This document shows positions 1 through 11,900 of a stretch of DNA of 64,000 nucleotides, piece by piece. The notes under the pieces were generated by a model. It had not been told where the DNA came from. It saw only the letters and a list, made by a program, of their open reading frames with translations, and did not search any database. The stretch comes from Oxytricha trifallax (Eukaryota > Ciliophora > Spirotrichea > Sporadotrichida > Oxytrichidae), in the NCBI GenBank assembly GCA_000711775.1, contig ARYC01025720.1, forward strand, positions 1 to 64,000. Direction: 5' to 3'. Both the position numbers and the translations under genes were made by a program. The stretch's first letter is position 1; each line of letters begins with the position of its first letter.

Positions 1-608
1 CTTGAGATTAAATTCTCTTCATTGCATCATTCATAGACTTCATCTTGCTTCCTCTTTCTAGAAATGTTAATGAAATTTAAAATTATGGATATCCATTCTA
101 AGTTTATTAAAATCTTACTAATAAATAGGGATATCCTACTGGAGGTCAACCTTGAAAAGATATGAGGAGAAGCATTGAAAAACTTGCTCCAAGTTTCACA
201 CAGATTGATTTCCATTTTTATCAAACTTTCTCCATTAAATTGCTTCTAATAATGTTTAATTATTTTAGGAGGTCCTCCAAATTAAGTTTCAACTTTATTA
301 GGAGTTAAATTTTAAGGTTAAAACTTAATTAGGAGCATATTAAATTAAAAAATTTTTAATAACCTTACCTCCAAATTAAGTTCAAACTTGATTTGGAGGA
401 CCTCCTAGAGAAACAAAACTTCATTAGGAGTATTTTTATTTACTAAAATGTTTAAAATTCTCATAAAATATGTCAACTTAGAGTCTTTTATGGTTAGTTA
501 ATTTTCTTACCTCTCTGCATGAATCTACCAGAGTGACTTATACTCGACTACTTTGGTTTATCTAGGTAGATTTTATCATTATTATAACAAATATATCAGC
601 AAACTAAA

Positions 609-2930
609 ATGAGCGCTAACCTGCTAAGAAGAGCGGCATTACTTGGATCAAGTCAATAAATTATCATTCCAGCAACCAAGAAAAGTAGAGACCAGAGAAG
701 CTTATACTCAGTGGGAGCCTACTTATGACAACTTTGACCAGTCTAGCTTTGATATTTAATTATAAGTTAAGTAGGAGGTTATCAAAGAGGCTTTGCAAAT
801 TGAGGAGGAGGTTAAACAACCAGCCATAGAGGATTAATAAATACCAGCCAAAGTTGACTATTAATGCAAAGAATGCAATAAAGTTTTCCCTTACAAGTCA
901 ACTTATAAGAGACACTTGAGAGATATACACAACGATATGCCAAGGTTATATCTCTAGCATCAAAAGAAAGATGGGAAGTATGTCTGTGAGTTCTGTGAGA
1001 AACCATATTCTCATAGTAGAGACCTCAAAGTGCACTTAAAGAAAAAGCACAATTAAAGTTTTGTCTTTATTCATGAACCTACAGGGAATAGATTCCTCTA
1101 AAAGAGAAGATCAAGAAATCCAGTGGAGTCTCTTAGAGTTGAAGTCTAGAAGTAAGTAAAAATTAAGAAAGCAGTCAAGAATTTTCCAGTCTCTGATATC
1201 AATAAAATCTTGGTTAAAATAGAGGACATGAAGATTCCTATATTAAAAATTATTGACTTAGATTCTTACCTAGAAAGCAATCTCACTCTTGAAGATAAAA
1301 TAGAGAAGAGAGTCATTACTGATGACTAATATGCTTACAAGATATATCCATTAAATTTCTTCCTTGTTGATGACAAGTTCTAAATGGAATTTGCTAATGA
1401 GTATTATGCTCTTTAAAAGGCAAAGTTCAATGAGTGCAGGCATATCATTTTAGCTTGATGCTATTTTACTTGGTAAAGATCATGTAGCCTTCAGGCTTCA
1501 TTTACTTGATTTGACTTACAGAGAATTCTTATTTGACAATAGATGTCAGAGATAAATTAGCTAGATGGTATTTGCAGATAGTTGAAGGGATTGAAGAGCT
1601 TCACAGGCTAGGTTATGTTCATAGAGACTTAAAGCCAGAGAACATTATGATGAACTTTCAGCCTCTTTGAGTTTATATTATTGACTTCAACAGAGCTCAA
1701 AGAGTGCAAGCCTCTGCATAAGGAAGTTTATACGGCATTCCTGGATATTTCCCAGAGAGAGAGGATTGGAGAGATGGAGACACTTAATGGGATATCTGGG
1801 CTCTAGCAGTAATAATAATAGAGATAGACATGCCAAGAAACGATTACTTTAGCTGCAGGGGTGAGAGAGATTCTAAGTAGAGAATCAAACAATATCTCGA
1901 TAAAACTAAAATAAATGGAGGTCTCAGAGAACTTGCATACTCAACTATTCATGATATATAATAGGAAAAGTTTATTTGTCATTGGCAACGCCTAGTATAT
2001 GCCTTGAGAAACCTGTTAGTTATAATAATGATATATTTATGAAATACTGAAAAATTCTAAATTTATTAACTATGATTCAACAACAAAAATTATATCCTTT
2101 AAGGCTCCATCTTATGATGGTGATGAGATTATTCCATGTAACATTATTAATAATTAATATAATAATAAATAAACATTAACTTAAAATCCTCCATCTTCAT
2201 TATTATTATATGTAACATTGCAATTTTAGTTACTTTATATAAATAGGAGTATGGGTCTGAGTTTTAGTTAGTTAAAATTATGAAAGTTTTCTATAAATAA
2301 CGAAAACTTACTTAAATTCTGATTAAATGTTTTGATTCATGAGCCTAGTGGATATATCCTGATTGCTATTCATTTGTATTGTACCAGTTAATGTACTGAT
2401 CAGATTTTAATACTTAATAATATGGTAAGTAAAATTTATTTATAATAAAGAAAACTTTATGAAAATGGTTTGTATACCTTCACATAAGTGGAATTATTGG
2501 ATGAATGCTAGCATTTCTTTGCTTTATACTTACATTACTCAATAATTATTAAGGGATTATGGTCGGAGCCAGGAGTCAGGCATAAGGATTTCGGAGCTAG
2601 AAGTCAGGCAGTACATATAATAATTCCCATTTTAACATAGGTAAGTAAGCTTATATACTCACTTCTTCTATAAATCATCAAATTTAATCATTTAAATTTA
2701 TAGGAACCATCTCAGAATTATAGTTATAAAGTCCATTCACTATGCATCTTATGACAAATTAAGTTTCCTTATTGTATGTCATGATTATCAAGCCAATCTA
2801 AGAGAATTACCAAACAATTGAAACAATTAAACATCATCTTAGAAAGATAAAATTCAGAGAACTGCCACATGACACTAAGCTAATGTTTGTGTGAGATATC
2901 TTAAAAACTCGCTTGTTATACTCACTTAAA
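609..2930 (+). pseudogene. TBE zinc-finger/kinase-like gene, broken (copy 1)
   Basis: The start ATG at 609 aligns with the copy-2 start at 56604. With TAA/TAG read as Gln, the frame carries two C2H2-like fingers (CKECNKVF...KRHLRDIH, then CEFCEKPYSHSRDLKVHL...H) near 862-1055, then a basic linker, then a kinase-like C-terminus with HRDLKPEN near 1621, DFN in place of DFG, and GIPGYFPERE in place of the APE region. Breaks: a 2-bp deletion near 660 compared with copy 2, frameshifts near 1455 and 1568, an in-frame TGA near 1669 shared with copy 2, and the 834-bp insertion at 1950-2783. The DFN motif suggests an atypical kinase even before decay. It corresponds to the zinc-finger/kinase ORF of known TBEs; its exact role in transposition is not known to me. 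Confidence 0.8.
1950..2783. mobile_element. 834-bp inverted-repeat element inserted in TBE copy 1
   Basis: Comparison with the intact TBE copy shows foreign DNA between ACTATT and ATCAAGCC. The insert begins CATGATATATAATAGGAAAA and its other end read in reverse complement begins CATGACATACAATAAGGAAA; similarity continues for about 33 bp to TTTGTCAT. It is flanked by the direct repeat ATT (1947-1949 and 2784-2786). I see no convincing ORF inside. A near-duplicated 20-mer (TCGGAGCCAGGAGTCAGGCA at 2563, variant at 2591) lies toward the right side. This is a short, probably non-autonomous DNA transposon. The ATT duplication also fits the ANT target used by TBEs, but the ends lack C4A4 repeats, so it is another family. 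Confidence 0.75.
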
Positions 2931-2938
2931 TTAGCATT

Positions 2939-3250
2939 AAAAATCTAAGAAAATATTGTATTAATTCACATTTTTTTAAAAGAAATACTCAACGATTTGT
3001 TATTGGTATAATACTGTAATACTTAAAATTATCTATAATTTTACATATTTTTGATTTGAATAATATAATAATCGAAATGACTAAGATTATAAAAATGCTT
3101 TTTGAACAAACAATGATTTTAAGCTGAACGTCGTTTATCTTAAGAAGTCGAAACAATCCATTTTTTAAAAATAGAGTATTAAGATAAGACTTGCAAAATT
3201 AATATACTTTCCTTATCATAAAAGTGTATTATGATTCCTTTTAATGGGAA
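2939..3250. other. AT-rich sequence with one short possible coding island
   Basis: This is mostly AT-rich DNA without a gene I recognise. On the plus strand, near 3120-3180, a short frame reads FKLNVVYLKKSKQSIF, which has a more protein-like codon mix than its surroundings and could be a small macronuclear-destined segment. It has no visible start, stop or splice boundaries. Confidence 0.3.
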
Positions 3251-3745
3251 GTATTGAAGTAGATGATATTTTATTAGATTGTGATATGAAAGCATATATA
3301 ACTTGTTAGTATGCTTTTTATTTGGTACCTAGAAAGAAATTATATAATTTATCATAACAATCATTTAAATAAAAATATGTATGATTAGAATTTAATGGTT
3401 ATAAAGGCTTTTATTTAACTTAATTATTTTTTTGTTAAATATAAATTTGTAATTTCATGAGACCCTCGTATATACCATAATACAATAAACGTAAATATTA
3501 TTAAGGAATATACAAGCTTTGATTGTTAAAATCTAATTAAATTGGGAGACTTTAAGAAAAATATCAAAATTTTAAAAGTTATTTTTTAAAAAAATTAATT
3601 AATTTCATTTTATGATAAAATTTTTTATTCACAGTAAACTTCTATTGGTAGAGGAACTATTTAAATTTTTTATGAATCTAGTGATAAGATTATAGCTAAG
3701 ATTTCCAATAAAACTCGATTTTCTCTCTTCTACTATATGTGAATA
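3250..3745 (+). CDS. unrecognised coding islands, plus strand (candidate gene segments)
   Basis: Two segments read as protein in the ciliate code. Near 3240-3370 the frame gives MGSIEVDDILLDCDMKAY followed by ITCQYAFYLVPRKKLYNL. Near 3634-3741 it gives SIGRGTIQIFYESSDKIIAK followed by ISNKTRFSLFYYM. Both are flanked by AT-rich DNA and change frame relative to each other, as expected for segments separated by IESs or introns. I do not recognise the family; the strand-rich beta character and the FYESSD motif are only loosely reminiscent of C2-like domains. No start codon or stop is assigned. They may belong to one gene that is finished elsewhere. Confidence 0.35.
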
Positions 3746-3889
3746 TTGTAATGCAATAGTATAATACATTATCAATTGTAAAAATTTAAATTCTCAGTTC
3801 GAGATTATTACTTCAAAAAGATTTGTAATTAGTCAATATAGTATTTAATAACTATTAATTAATAATTTTTACCTAAAAATATATTACCA

Positions 3890-4290
3890 ATCTATATTTG
3901 GGTACATACATTCATTTTCTTCCTTTTTCCGAAATTATTAAGTTAGTGAGTTAAAAACATTTATTAAAAATGAATGCATTTGAGAATTAACTAAAAGGTT
4001 TACTACTATCATACTTTTTAAAATATCATATTTCATTACTAAATTTTTCAACAGAACTTGACCCATAAGCTCAGCTAGTAATTTATAATATTTAATATAT
4101 ATCAAATCAATTAAATGATTCATGAGCAAAATTTTGTCATTAGAAAAAAACTAATATGCTAAAGTTAAATTTTATATTTTATATTACAAATAAGTTTTTA
4201 ATTAGAGAATCCATTCCTTCCATTGATGGATCTTAATCAATTTCCCCTTCTGGAATTTTCTCTAATTTATGCAAAAATCTATCTTAGATC
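3890..4290 (-). CDS. unrecognised coding islands, minus strand (candidate gene segments)
   Basis: Reading leftwards, 4290-4195 encodes an acidic stretch containing LHKLEKIPEGEIDQDPSMEG, then an AT-rich gap of about 65 bp, then 4129-3890 encodes a hydrophobic, leucine-rich helical stretch including YKLLAELMGQVLLKNLVMKY followed by QQFRKKEENECMYPNIDWQY. The second stretch is open through several TAA codons (Gln), which argues for real coding in this genetic code. The gap between the two is probably an IES or intron. I do not recognise the protein. Plus-strand islands lie on both sides (3634-3741 and near 4325-4390), so segments of different genes, or a scrambled gene, are interleaved here. Confidence 0.4.
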
Positions 4291-4324
4291 CTAGGTTAAA
4301 ATATAAAAATGTTATACTCTAAAT

Positions 4325-4395
4325 TTAAACAGGTGGACGAATATCTGGCAAGATTGATAAGAAGACAGCATAATAAATCATAAAACTTATATAGA
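4325..4395 (+). CDS. short coding island, plus strand
   Basis: A short plus-strand frame after an AG acceptor-like site reads VDEYLARLIRRQHNKSQNLY. It is charged, helical and unlike the AT-rich DNA around it. It is too short to classify and may be one segment of a gene whose other parts lie elsewhere in this AT-rich region. Confidence 0.25.
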
Positions 4396-5230
4396 TATTA
4401 TATTTAAAATTTAAATAATTTAAAGAGCGCATATTAAACTTAATTAAATTTTAATATTCTTTTTTTATTAAATTTTTACTAATTTTCATAATATATGTTA
4501 TATTAAGCACAAAAATATAATATTGAACAATTTGAAAATATTATTTTGTAAGAATATAGTAATTTTAATTTGTATTGATAATTTTATACAGCTCTTCTCT
4601 TATTTCTTAAAAATTGATAGGAAAATGCAAAAATTATAGAATTTCATGATAATAATAATAAGAACTAAATGAAATGAAGAGCAATTTATTTGTTTATTTT
4701 GTTGGATTTCGAAAATTGATTTAATAAAAAATGGTAACTAAATTTATTTTTTTTAAAATAAAAAGTTTAATAAAAAACATTTAAATCAGCATAATTTAAA
4801 TTTGAAAGTTATTGAGATTTGAGTTAGAATTAATTTATCATAGAACACAAAATTTTATTCAATCATATCACAAATTTAACAAAACCTCACAAAAATAGTA
4901 ATTACGTTAATGTATAATTAATCAAACCTAAGGATAAATATGACTATTGATAGGACAAAAATTGAATATTTAATTATGTTTCCATACGCATAACTTTATA
5001 GAAACAGAATTAATTCAATTAATACAGCAAATATTATGCTCAATTTTTTGAATTTATAAAATTCTTGTAAATTTGGTTCTTCTTCTATGTCATTGCTCAT
5101 TTGATTCAGTTGATATTTGATACTCATTATATTTATTCTTGGCCTTGATTAAAAAAGTAATAATTATATAAGTAATTGCTACTAAGTGATTAACATTATC
5201 ATCTCTGATATAAATTCTTTATTTTAAATT
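4396..5230. other. AT-rich region, nothing recognised
   Basis: Very AT-rich DNA with frequent stops in all frames even with only TGA counted. I see no repeats, RNA genes or coding islands here; it is likely germline-limited DNA. Confidence 0.5.
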
Positions 5231-5232
5231 AT

Positions 5233-5432
5233 TTTTTGATATAGAGAAGAAAATCTTTGTCAGGAATGTAGTTACGAATTGGAAAATTATATAATATATA
5301 TTATAACTGATTCTCCAAGAGTAACTTTTGCACTTGATCCAAATTATGTATTTTCCACATTCTCAGTTATAATCGTATGGTTTCTGGATGAGATTCTTTA
5401 AATTTCTCCAAGCATTTAAATGTTTATCTGAA
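5233..5432 (+). CDS. unrecognised coding island with a hydrophobic stretch
   Basis: The plus-strand frame reads YREENLCQECSYELENYIIY and then ITDSPRVTFALDPNYVFSTF, followed by a hydrophobic run (SVIIVWFLDEILQIS) and a TGA near 5430. The composition is clearly protein-like and two codons are TAA read as Gln. The CxxC near the start and the possible membrane-associated helix are the only features I can name. Upstream and downstream DNA is AT-rich, so this looks like the 3' segment of a gene whose other segments are not contiguous. Confidence 0.4.
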
Positions 5433-5529
5433 TATTCCATAAATAAGGAGGACTATTAATTGTTGGCAATTATGCAATATAAAACACTTAGTTTATCAAC
5501 TTTTTTTATATTGAAAATTAATAGATTAT

Positions 5530-5940
5530 TTGGGAGGGAGTTTCCTGTCTCCTTCGGAAGTTTCATGCCCCTTACATAAAAATATGTAATTTATATTAAT
5601 TTAAAAAAAATCTTATCATCAATAACGATATAGTTATTAATTTATCTAGCATTCAATATAATTTCTAAATTGATAAATAATTCAAATTTAATGAAAATCA
5701 TTTCAATTAATAAAAAACAAGTAGTATAGTATTGATTTAATATATAAATTGACAAAAAATTACAATGTACCTTGAATATTATATATTGTTAAAAGTTGTT
5801 TAGTATATGGTAATGGTAATTCAAAATGAAATTTATATGTTTCTTTTTTTTTATTGCCAAAAATTATAAAATTTAATTTATGGGCAGGAAACTTCTGTAG
5901 GAGACGGAAAACTGCATATAGGCAAGAAATTTCCCCTCCA
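5530..5940. mobile_element. 410-bp inverted-repeat (MITE-like) element
   Basis: The left end TGGGAGGGAGTTTCCTGTCT (from 5531) and the right end read in reverse complement (TGGAGGGGAAATTTCTTGCC) are similar. The similarity resumes further in: TCTCCTTCGGAAGTTTCATG on the left pairs with TCTCCTACAGAAGTTTCCTG on the right, the right arm carrying roughly 15-20 extra bases. A possible 4-bp duplication TTAT lies at 5526-5529 and 5941-5944. The interior is AT-rich with no ORF. The GC-rich arms stand out sharply from the surroundings. It is probably a short non-autonomous element or a structured IES. Confidence 0.5.
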
Positions 5941-7234
5941 TTATATTTAAGCTTAATAAATTATATAAGAGGAAATTGTAAAAATATTAATTAATATAAT
6001 TTCCATTGACCAATAATATGAAAATCTTCAAATTCTATTTTTTATAATAAATAAAATTTAGAGAACTTTCACTTAATTTATAATAAATTTTATATATTAC
6101 ATTTAAGATTTAAAAGCTTTTTGTAAATTATCTAAATTTTAATAGTTAATATAGTCTAAATTTTTATTAAATATTTTAATATGATTAATTATTCAAACAT
6201 TTTATTCTCATAACAATCTAAATTAAATATAAATAAAGCTGCATTTATAGCTTATTGTTATAATTGAATAAATAGTTTTTTTAAATGATTATCGATTAAA
6301 TTTTTATTAAAATTGTTTATTTTTACTTAAAATTATTAAAATATTCAAAAGATTATTTATTTTAAATTAATTAATTCTATTATAATTAAATTTTTTTCTC
6401 CATATAATTATCTTAAATAAAAAATATATAAATATCTTAATTTTTTAGGATTCTTGCCTCTTTTAGATTTTTTCCAATTAATAATATTAAATAAACAGCA
6501 TTTATAACAAAAATAATAATGTTAAAACTCATTTGTATTTTTTTATTTTAAAATCTCCATAATATTTTTTGTTCTTTATTATTTTACTTCATCAGTAAAT
6601 GTGTTTCGTTATGATGGTTATTATCCTTTGTATTCCTAGCCATTGTTAATTAAAATTATGAGAATTTAATTTATAAATAATTAATTTATTCTATTAGGAT
6701 TTTTTAAAATAATTTTATTTTAAATATAATAAACTCATACATTTAAAAAAAGATTTAGTAAATGTATCCTTGTATATCTCCCATATATTTTGGAACATAA
6801 CTCATTTAAAATATCTTTAAATATTTTGTAATAAAATAAGAATTTAAATTTTCTTAAATTCTTTTTAAATACAAGTTTAAATCATTTTGTTAAAATAAAT
6901 ATTTTTATATTAGTAAATAAAAATGAACTGAAAGAGCATTTTGCAGGTATATAAATTTGTCTTTTAGGTTAATAATCTTTTTAAATTTTAAAAAATATGT
7001 AAATAAAAAAAGTATTGTTTTAAATTACAAAATTATGATACTATTTCATTGAAACTGTAAAAATAAATTAAAAAATTTATTGCGTCAAAATTTGAAAAAT
7101 TTAGGTTTTAATTGGAACTCTAAATAAAATATAATCTTAAGCAATAGCTGATGTCCTCAATATCCAACTTTTAATGATAAAAACATTTGACAATTGCTGT
7201 AGAGTAATAAAAAATATATATATTTTAGAGTGAG
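5941..7234. other. AT-rich region, nothing recognised
   Basis: About 1.3 kb of extremely AT-rich DNA with homopolymer runs. I could not find a coding island, inverted repeat or RNA-like structure. Confidence 0.5.
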
Positions 7235-8645
7235 GTGGAAAGTTTCCAATTGCTAATCTAATCATGTCTCTCTAAGTCTCTGTGAATTTTCCCAGTACTG
7301 CTGTGTTTCCAGAAGAGATGGCTTCTAGATATTTAACTTCAGCACTTTCTTTAAATTCAACTTTAGTGAATAATATAATTAACTTATAATTAGTGGATAA
7401 TTGCTTCTTTGAACCATCTTATAAAGTGAATTCTATATCAAGGTGAGTGAATACAGAATCAACTTCTACTGAGATAAAAATAAAAAATTTCCAATTTATC
7501 AAATTAAATTACTTGCTTTATAAAATTAAAAATCTAAAAAAATTTTTAGAAGCTTTGATGTGTTTTTAATAGAATAAACTATTGAAAATACATTAACAAG
7601 AATCTTACTGAATAAATTATAGGGGCTTTATTGTTATATTAAAATACTGGGAAGATATAAATACACTCGATAGGACAATCTAATTTATTTTTAATGTTAA
7701 AATTTTAATCTTCAATGTTAATGTAATATTGTCTCATTTCAAATGAAGCAAGTTGTTGGGCTACATTTAAAAAATATTATTTTTATATTTTTATTTGCAA
7801 AGATTTCTACTTTTACCAAAGGTATAGGGTGATTAGATACTCTGTTTACCATGAAAGTAGGATCATTTCTATACTTAGCCAGTATTTTAAGGAAAATATT
7901 TTATTTTAATAACAAAATATGTAAAACAATTTAGTATTTCTTAAACAGTTTAAATCCAGTTGCTCATTTTGAAATTAATGACGATTTTTTGTCTTTCAGA
8001 TTATTATAATTATTGTTGCTTTTGAAATTGAACAAGAAAAAAATAACTATTATTTTCTTGATTTAAAAATAATTAATAAATAATTTTTATAATATGAAAT
8101 TTTGGTTTTTATAATCAAATTAACTAATCATATTTGAGATGAAATTAATTTAAAAACTCAACCTACTGCTATATTTAATTTATTTAAATGGTTTAGTTGG
8201 GGATTAATGAGGTTAGCATAAAAACAAAGGCTTAATTAAGTGATGGAGAAAAATTTTTTCTTTTTTACTATGATAAATTTTTGTTTTATATTATAAATAT
8301 AATTAATGAGGGAGTAAAAAATTGAAATTATTCCTAATTACAAACCTCTTTTACTATAAACTTATAATTATATCTTGATTAATTTTTAGTTATTATTTTA
8401 AACTTAATGACTATTTAATCCTGCCTTGAAAAAAATTTCAATTTTTGCATAAAATAAATGCCACTCTAAAGTAATGAATAATAGAACTCTCTATAGATTA
8501 ATAACATATTATGCTAAAAAATCAAATAAAATAATTTAATTTATTATATGAAAATATATTTTACCAAATATAAATTATCCTCACATTAAGCCTTCTATTT
8601 TATACTAAACCCAATAAATCTCGAATTGGACCGTTAAAACTAAAC
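7235..8645 (-). CDS. unrecognised interrupted gene, minus strand (three coding islands)
   Basis: Reading leftwards, three islands stand out from AT-rich DNA. 8645-8590 gives NGPIRDLLGLVQNRRLNVRI. 7896-7798 gives LKILAKYRNDPTFMVNRVSN followed by HPIPLVKVEIFA. 7440-7240 gives an EFTLQDGSKKQLSTNYKL stretch, then KVEFKESAEVKYLEAISSGN and TAVLGKFTETQRDMIRLAIG. All need TAA/TAG as Gln, and all are on one strand in a plausible order, so I treat them as segments of one gene split by IESs of several hundred bases. I cannot name the family. Neither end is defined. The GC content of the islands is clearly above that of the gaps. Confidence 0.45.
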
Positions 8646-8956
8646 ATAAAAAAACCTTATTATAAATAATTTTTGGAGTTTTAATTCCAGAACAATAATC
8701 TTACTTTCTTGTTTCTAAATATAATTAAAAGCACTCTATATTGATTCATTATTTTTTTCTTTTAATTCAGCAAATTTCAATCTTAAATTGATTTATAAAT
8801 AGAATATAGTAAAAATAACTTTTTTTATTTTTTAGGATAAAAATTAAAACAATATTTTATAGTAAAAGAAATAAGTGAATCAAAACAGTTATGTTTAAAT
8901 TTAAACAGTATTTAATAAATTATAATAATAATAATATCTTTTCAAATCTTTTTATA

Positions 8957-11900
8957 ATGGTTGAGAGTAAAATTAATAATTCATCGTTGAAGACCTTCAA
9001 CCTTCAAGATATAAAAATTAACAATAATTTTTGTAAGGAATATTTCATGGAGTACGAACTAGGAAGTGGATCTAATGCTGATAATTTTATAAATTATTAA
9101 TATAAGTACTGATGTAGAATTAATACCTTAATTTTTAATGACTAAGATTATTTATAATAAATTTTTATTTAGCAAAATAAATAGATCTATATATATAACT
9201 TAAAGTATTGAAATTTATATAGATTATTTTTATAGAGAATGTAAGGATTCTTTCTATAAATTGGCAAAATTGAATTTTTACATTAATATATATAATTATG
9301 AAAAAATTTTGGCTTTAAAATTGTACCACAAGAAAGAATTAAATATATTTTATAAATTAAATTTGTGGCAATCAAAAAGTATAGAGAAATGATAAATATT
9401 TTATTAATTATTAGTACTATTTATTTAAATGCCATTAGAAGATGAGTAATATTTATATATTTTGATGTTATATATTGAGTTAATGGAGATTTAGTTAATG
9501 AAGAATTTTAAAAGCTGTAAGTACCTGTGTGGATTGAAGGATTTTTTTGTTGTTCCCTAAGAAAATGATTAAGACTATCATTTATATCTTAATTTAATTT
9601 TAAAATCCTAATCTAATATCTATTAATAAAAAGAATTTAAATAGTAAATAATATTTGCTATTTATCAAAGTTTAAAAAATTATATTGGGAAAAGCAAATA
9701 TTTTAACTTAGCTATATTTTTGGAAATGATTATAATTAAAATAGATATGATATTATTATAGTAATAAGAAATAATTCGAAACAAATAAATCCTATATAAT
9801 TATTATAGTTGGTAATCGTTTAAGAATTTGCAAAATACGGAGATCTATGAAATTACTGTGAGAAAGAATTGAATTGGCAAATTACAGATGAAATTATAGT
9901 TATTATATTTATTATAAATTGCAAAAGATTGGCTTGCTTCAGTAAGTTTAGGATTGATGGAGTTCCATAAGAAAAACATCATTCATAGAGACATTAAACC
10001 AGAAAATATTTTGTATTTAAATAAATTTATATCCTGGTGTTCGATACACAAGACATTAGACTTGCTGACTATGAATAAATATTTATATAGTATTAGTATA
10101 CAATGGTCAAGCAAAGATAATCATAAATTTATCGAAATTATTCTAAAATACAAAATCTATTATTCTTATTTTTGTTGAATAGAGAGAACAATAAAATCTC
10201 AACAAACAATTGCATGATTTATTTTTATAGTATTTTATATATTACTGGAACCTTCAAGTATATGTCTCCTGAGATGACAAACAATGAGAAATATGATTAA
10301 TCAACAGATATTTACTCTCTTGGAGTCACATTTGCCTATATTTTGACAAAGAAATTCCCTGAGATAGCATAAATGCAGAATGATAACTGGAACCCATATA
10401 TACCAAATATATCTACATAACTATTCAATCTCGTAAAGTCAATATCATTAAATTATATAGTTTACTATATTTATGAATTCAAATGAATATTATTAATAAA
10501 TTTGAAATGTATTTTTTAAGAATTTATTTTTATATTGTTTGATTGGAATTAAAATCTGAAATGAATTGAAAATCCAAATTTCATTGAATGTTTTAAATTT
10601 ACTAAGGAAATTTCATTAATTTTGCTAAAAATTATCATCATCAACTTAGGAAATTACTCTTTTTCTTGATATGTATTGATTTAAATTATTTGTTATAAAA
10701 TTAACTTAATTCATAGTTTTAATTAGTTATAATTATTTATTTTTATTTTTATCTTTATCAAATATAATTTTATGATAATGCTTCGATTGAACAAACAGGA
10801 AAGACCTCGAATTGAAGAAATAATAAATCACCCAGTTTTATATATTAATATTAATATTAGTACTATCTGATACTAAAGCAATTAAAGAATACAAATAGAC
10901 TATCTTGATATAATTAATTAATAACTAAAAGATATAAAATTTTTATAAGCGTTAGAAAACTTTCAGAAATAAAATACTCTACAAAATTAGTTGTAATCTT
11001 GTTCGCAGTGCTTTGAAATCAAATCAAAACATCAAAATATAGATTTTTTTATATTATTACTAATTATTGGTGCGATTGAATAAACGATATAATAAATATA
11101 AATATGCTCAAAATTTATTAAGTTATTTAGTTTTAAATGTTCTGCATGCTTTTTTTAAATTAAATTATAAAAAATAAATCCATTAATGCTTAAACAACAA
11201 CCCTGATAAAGAATTTTACCAATTATATCAAATTATTCCAAGAATAAGTGAAATAAATCAGAAAATTGTTATATAATATATCAATTGATTTTTTATCATA
11301 TAAAATAGAAGAGATATTTTAGCAAGCAAAATAATGTGAAGATTATGATTTATAATTATCCAAGTCAACTTTCTAATTAAATTAATTAAGTTTATAAAAT
11401 AAATTCTCAGATATAATGTTAATGAGGGAAATCTTATTATAAATTAAAATCTAATATATAATTTTAATTATCAATAAATCTTAATAGAATCAATTAACAG
11501 GCATAATGAAATAATATTGTTTTTATATATTTTATTTAAATGAACTATTAACTGCATTGAAAAATTGTGTCGATCACACATCCAACTTTTCGAATGATGT
11601 AAAGTATTAGTTAAAAATCAAGATATATGAAAGGACTTTTTAGCAAAATCAATAAAAGATTTTTAATTAGTTTTATTAATTGATAGAATTATGTTTTTTA
11701 TTTCAATCAAGATGATGCTAATTTAAATAATTTGTTTTTAATTTTAATTTGCTTACTTGAAATACATAAAATTGGTAAATGCTGAAATTAACAAGTCATA
11801 AAATTCCTTCTTATAAAATGAAATTAACAGAATAAAATATTATAATTTTAAATAAATTTTTTTATTTGAAATTAATGAGTTGGAAACAAAAACTTTCAGA

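Larger units (their letters stand above)
1..2938 (-). mobile_element. TBE transposon copy 1, truncated at both ends in this window
   Basis: This stretch matches, in inverted orientation, the left half of the full TBE copy at 55005-60277: the start of the 57-kDa gene (position 34 leftwards off the window edge), a divergent intergenic region of about 570 bp, and the zinc-finger/kinase gene on the plus strand. Homology runs through the gene's 3' end (TTAAAAACTCGCTTG near 2901) and into the first bases of the terminal repeat (ACTCACTTAAATTA), then stops near 2938. No C4A4 telomeric terminus or outer terminal repeat follows, so this end is lost. The gene is damaged by small deletions and by an 834-bp insertion (1950-2783). 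TBEs are stichotrich germline transposons removed during macronuclear development; this copy is a decayed relic. Confidence 0.85.

Noticed and set aside
27..224. 65-residue minus-strand frame at the left edge
   Set aside because: It lies upstream of the aligned 57-kDa start and is in the TBE intergenic region; copy 2 does not keep the frame (TGA at the equivalent of its sixth codon).
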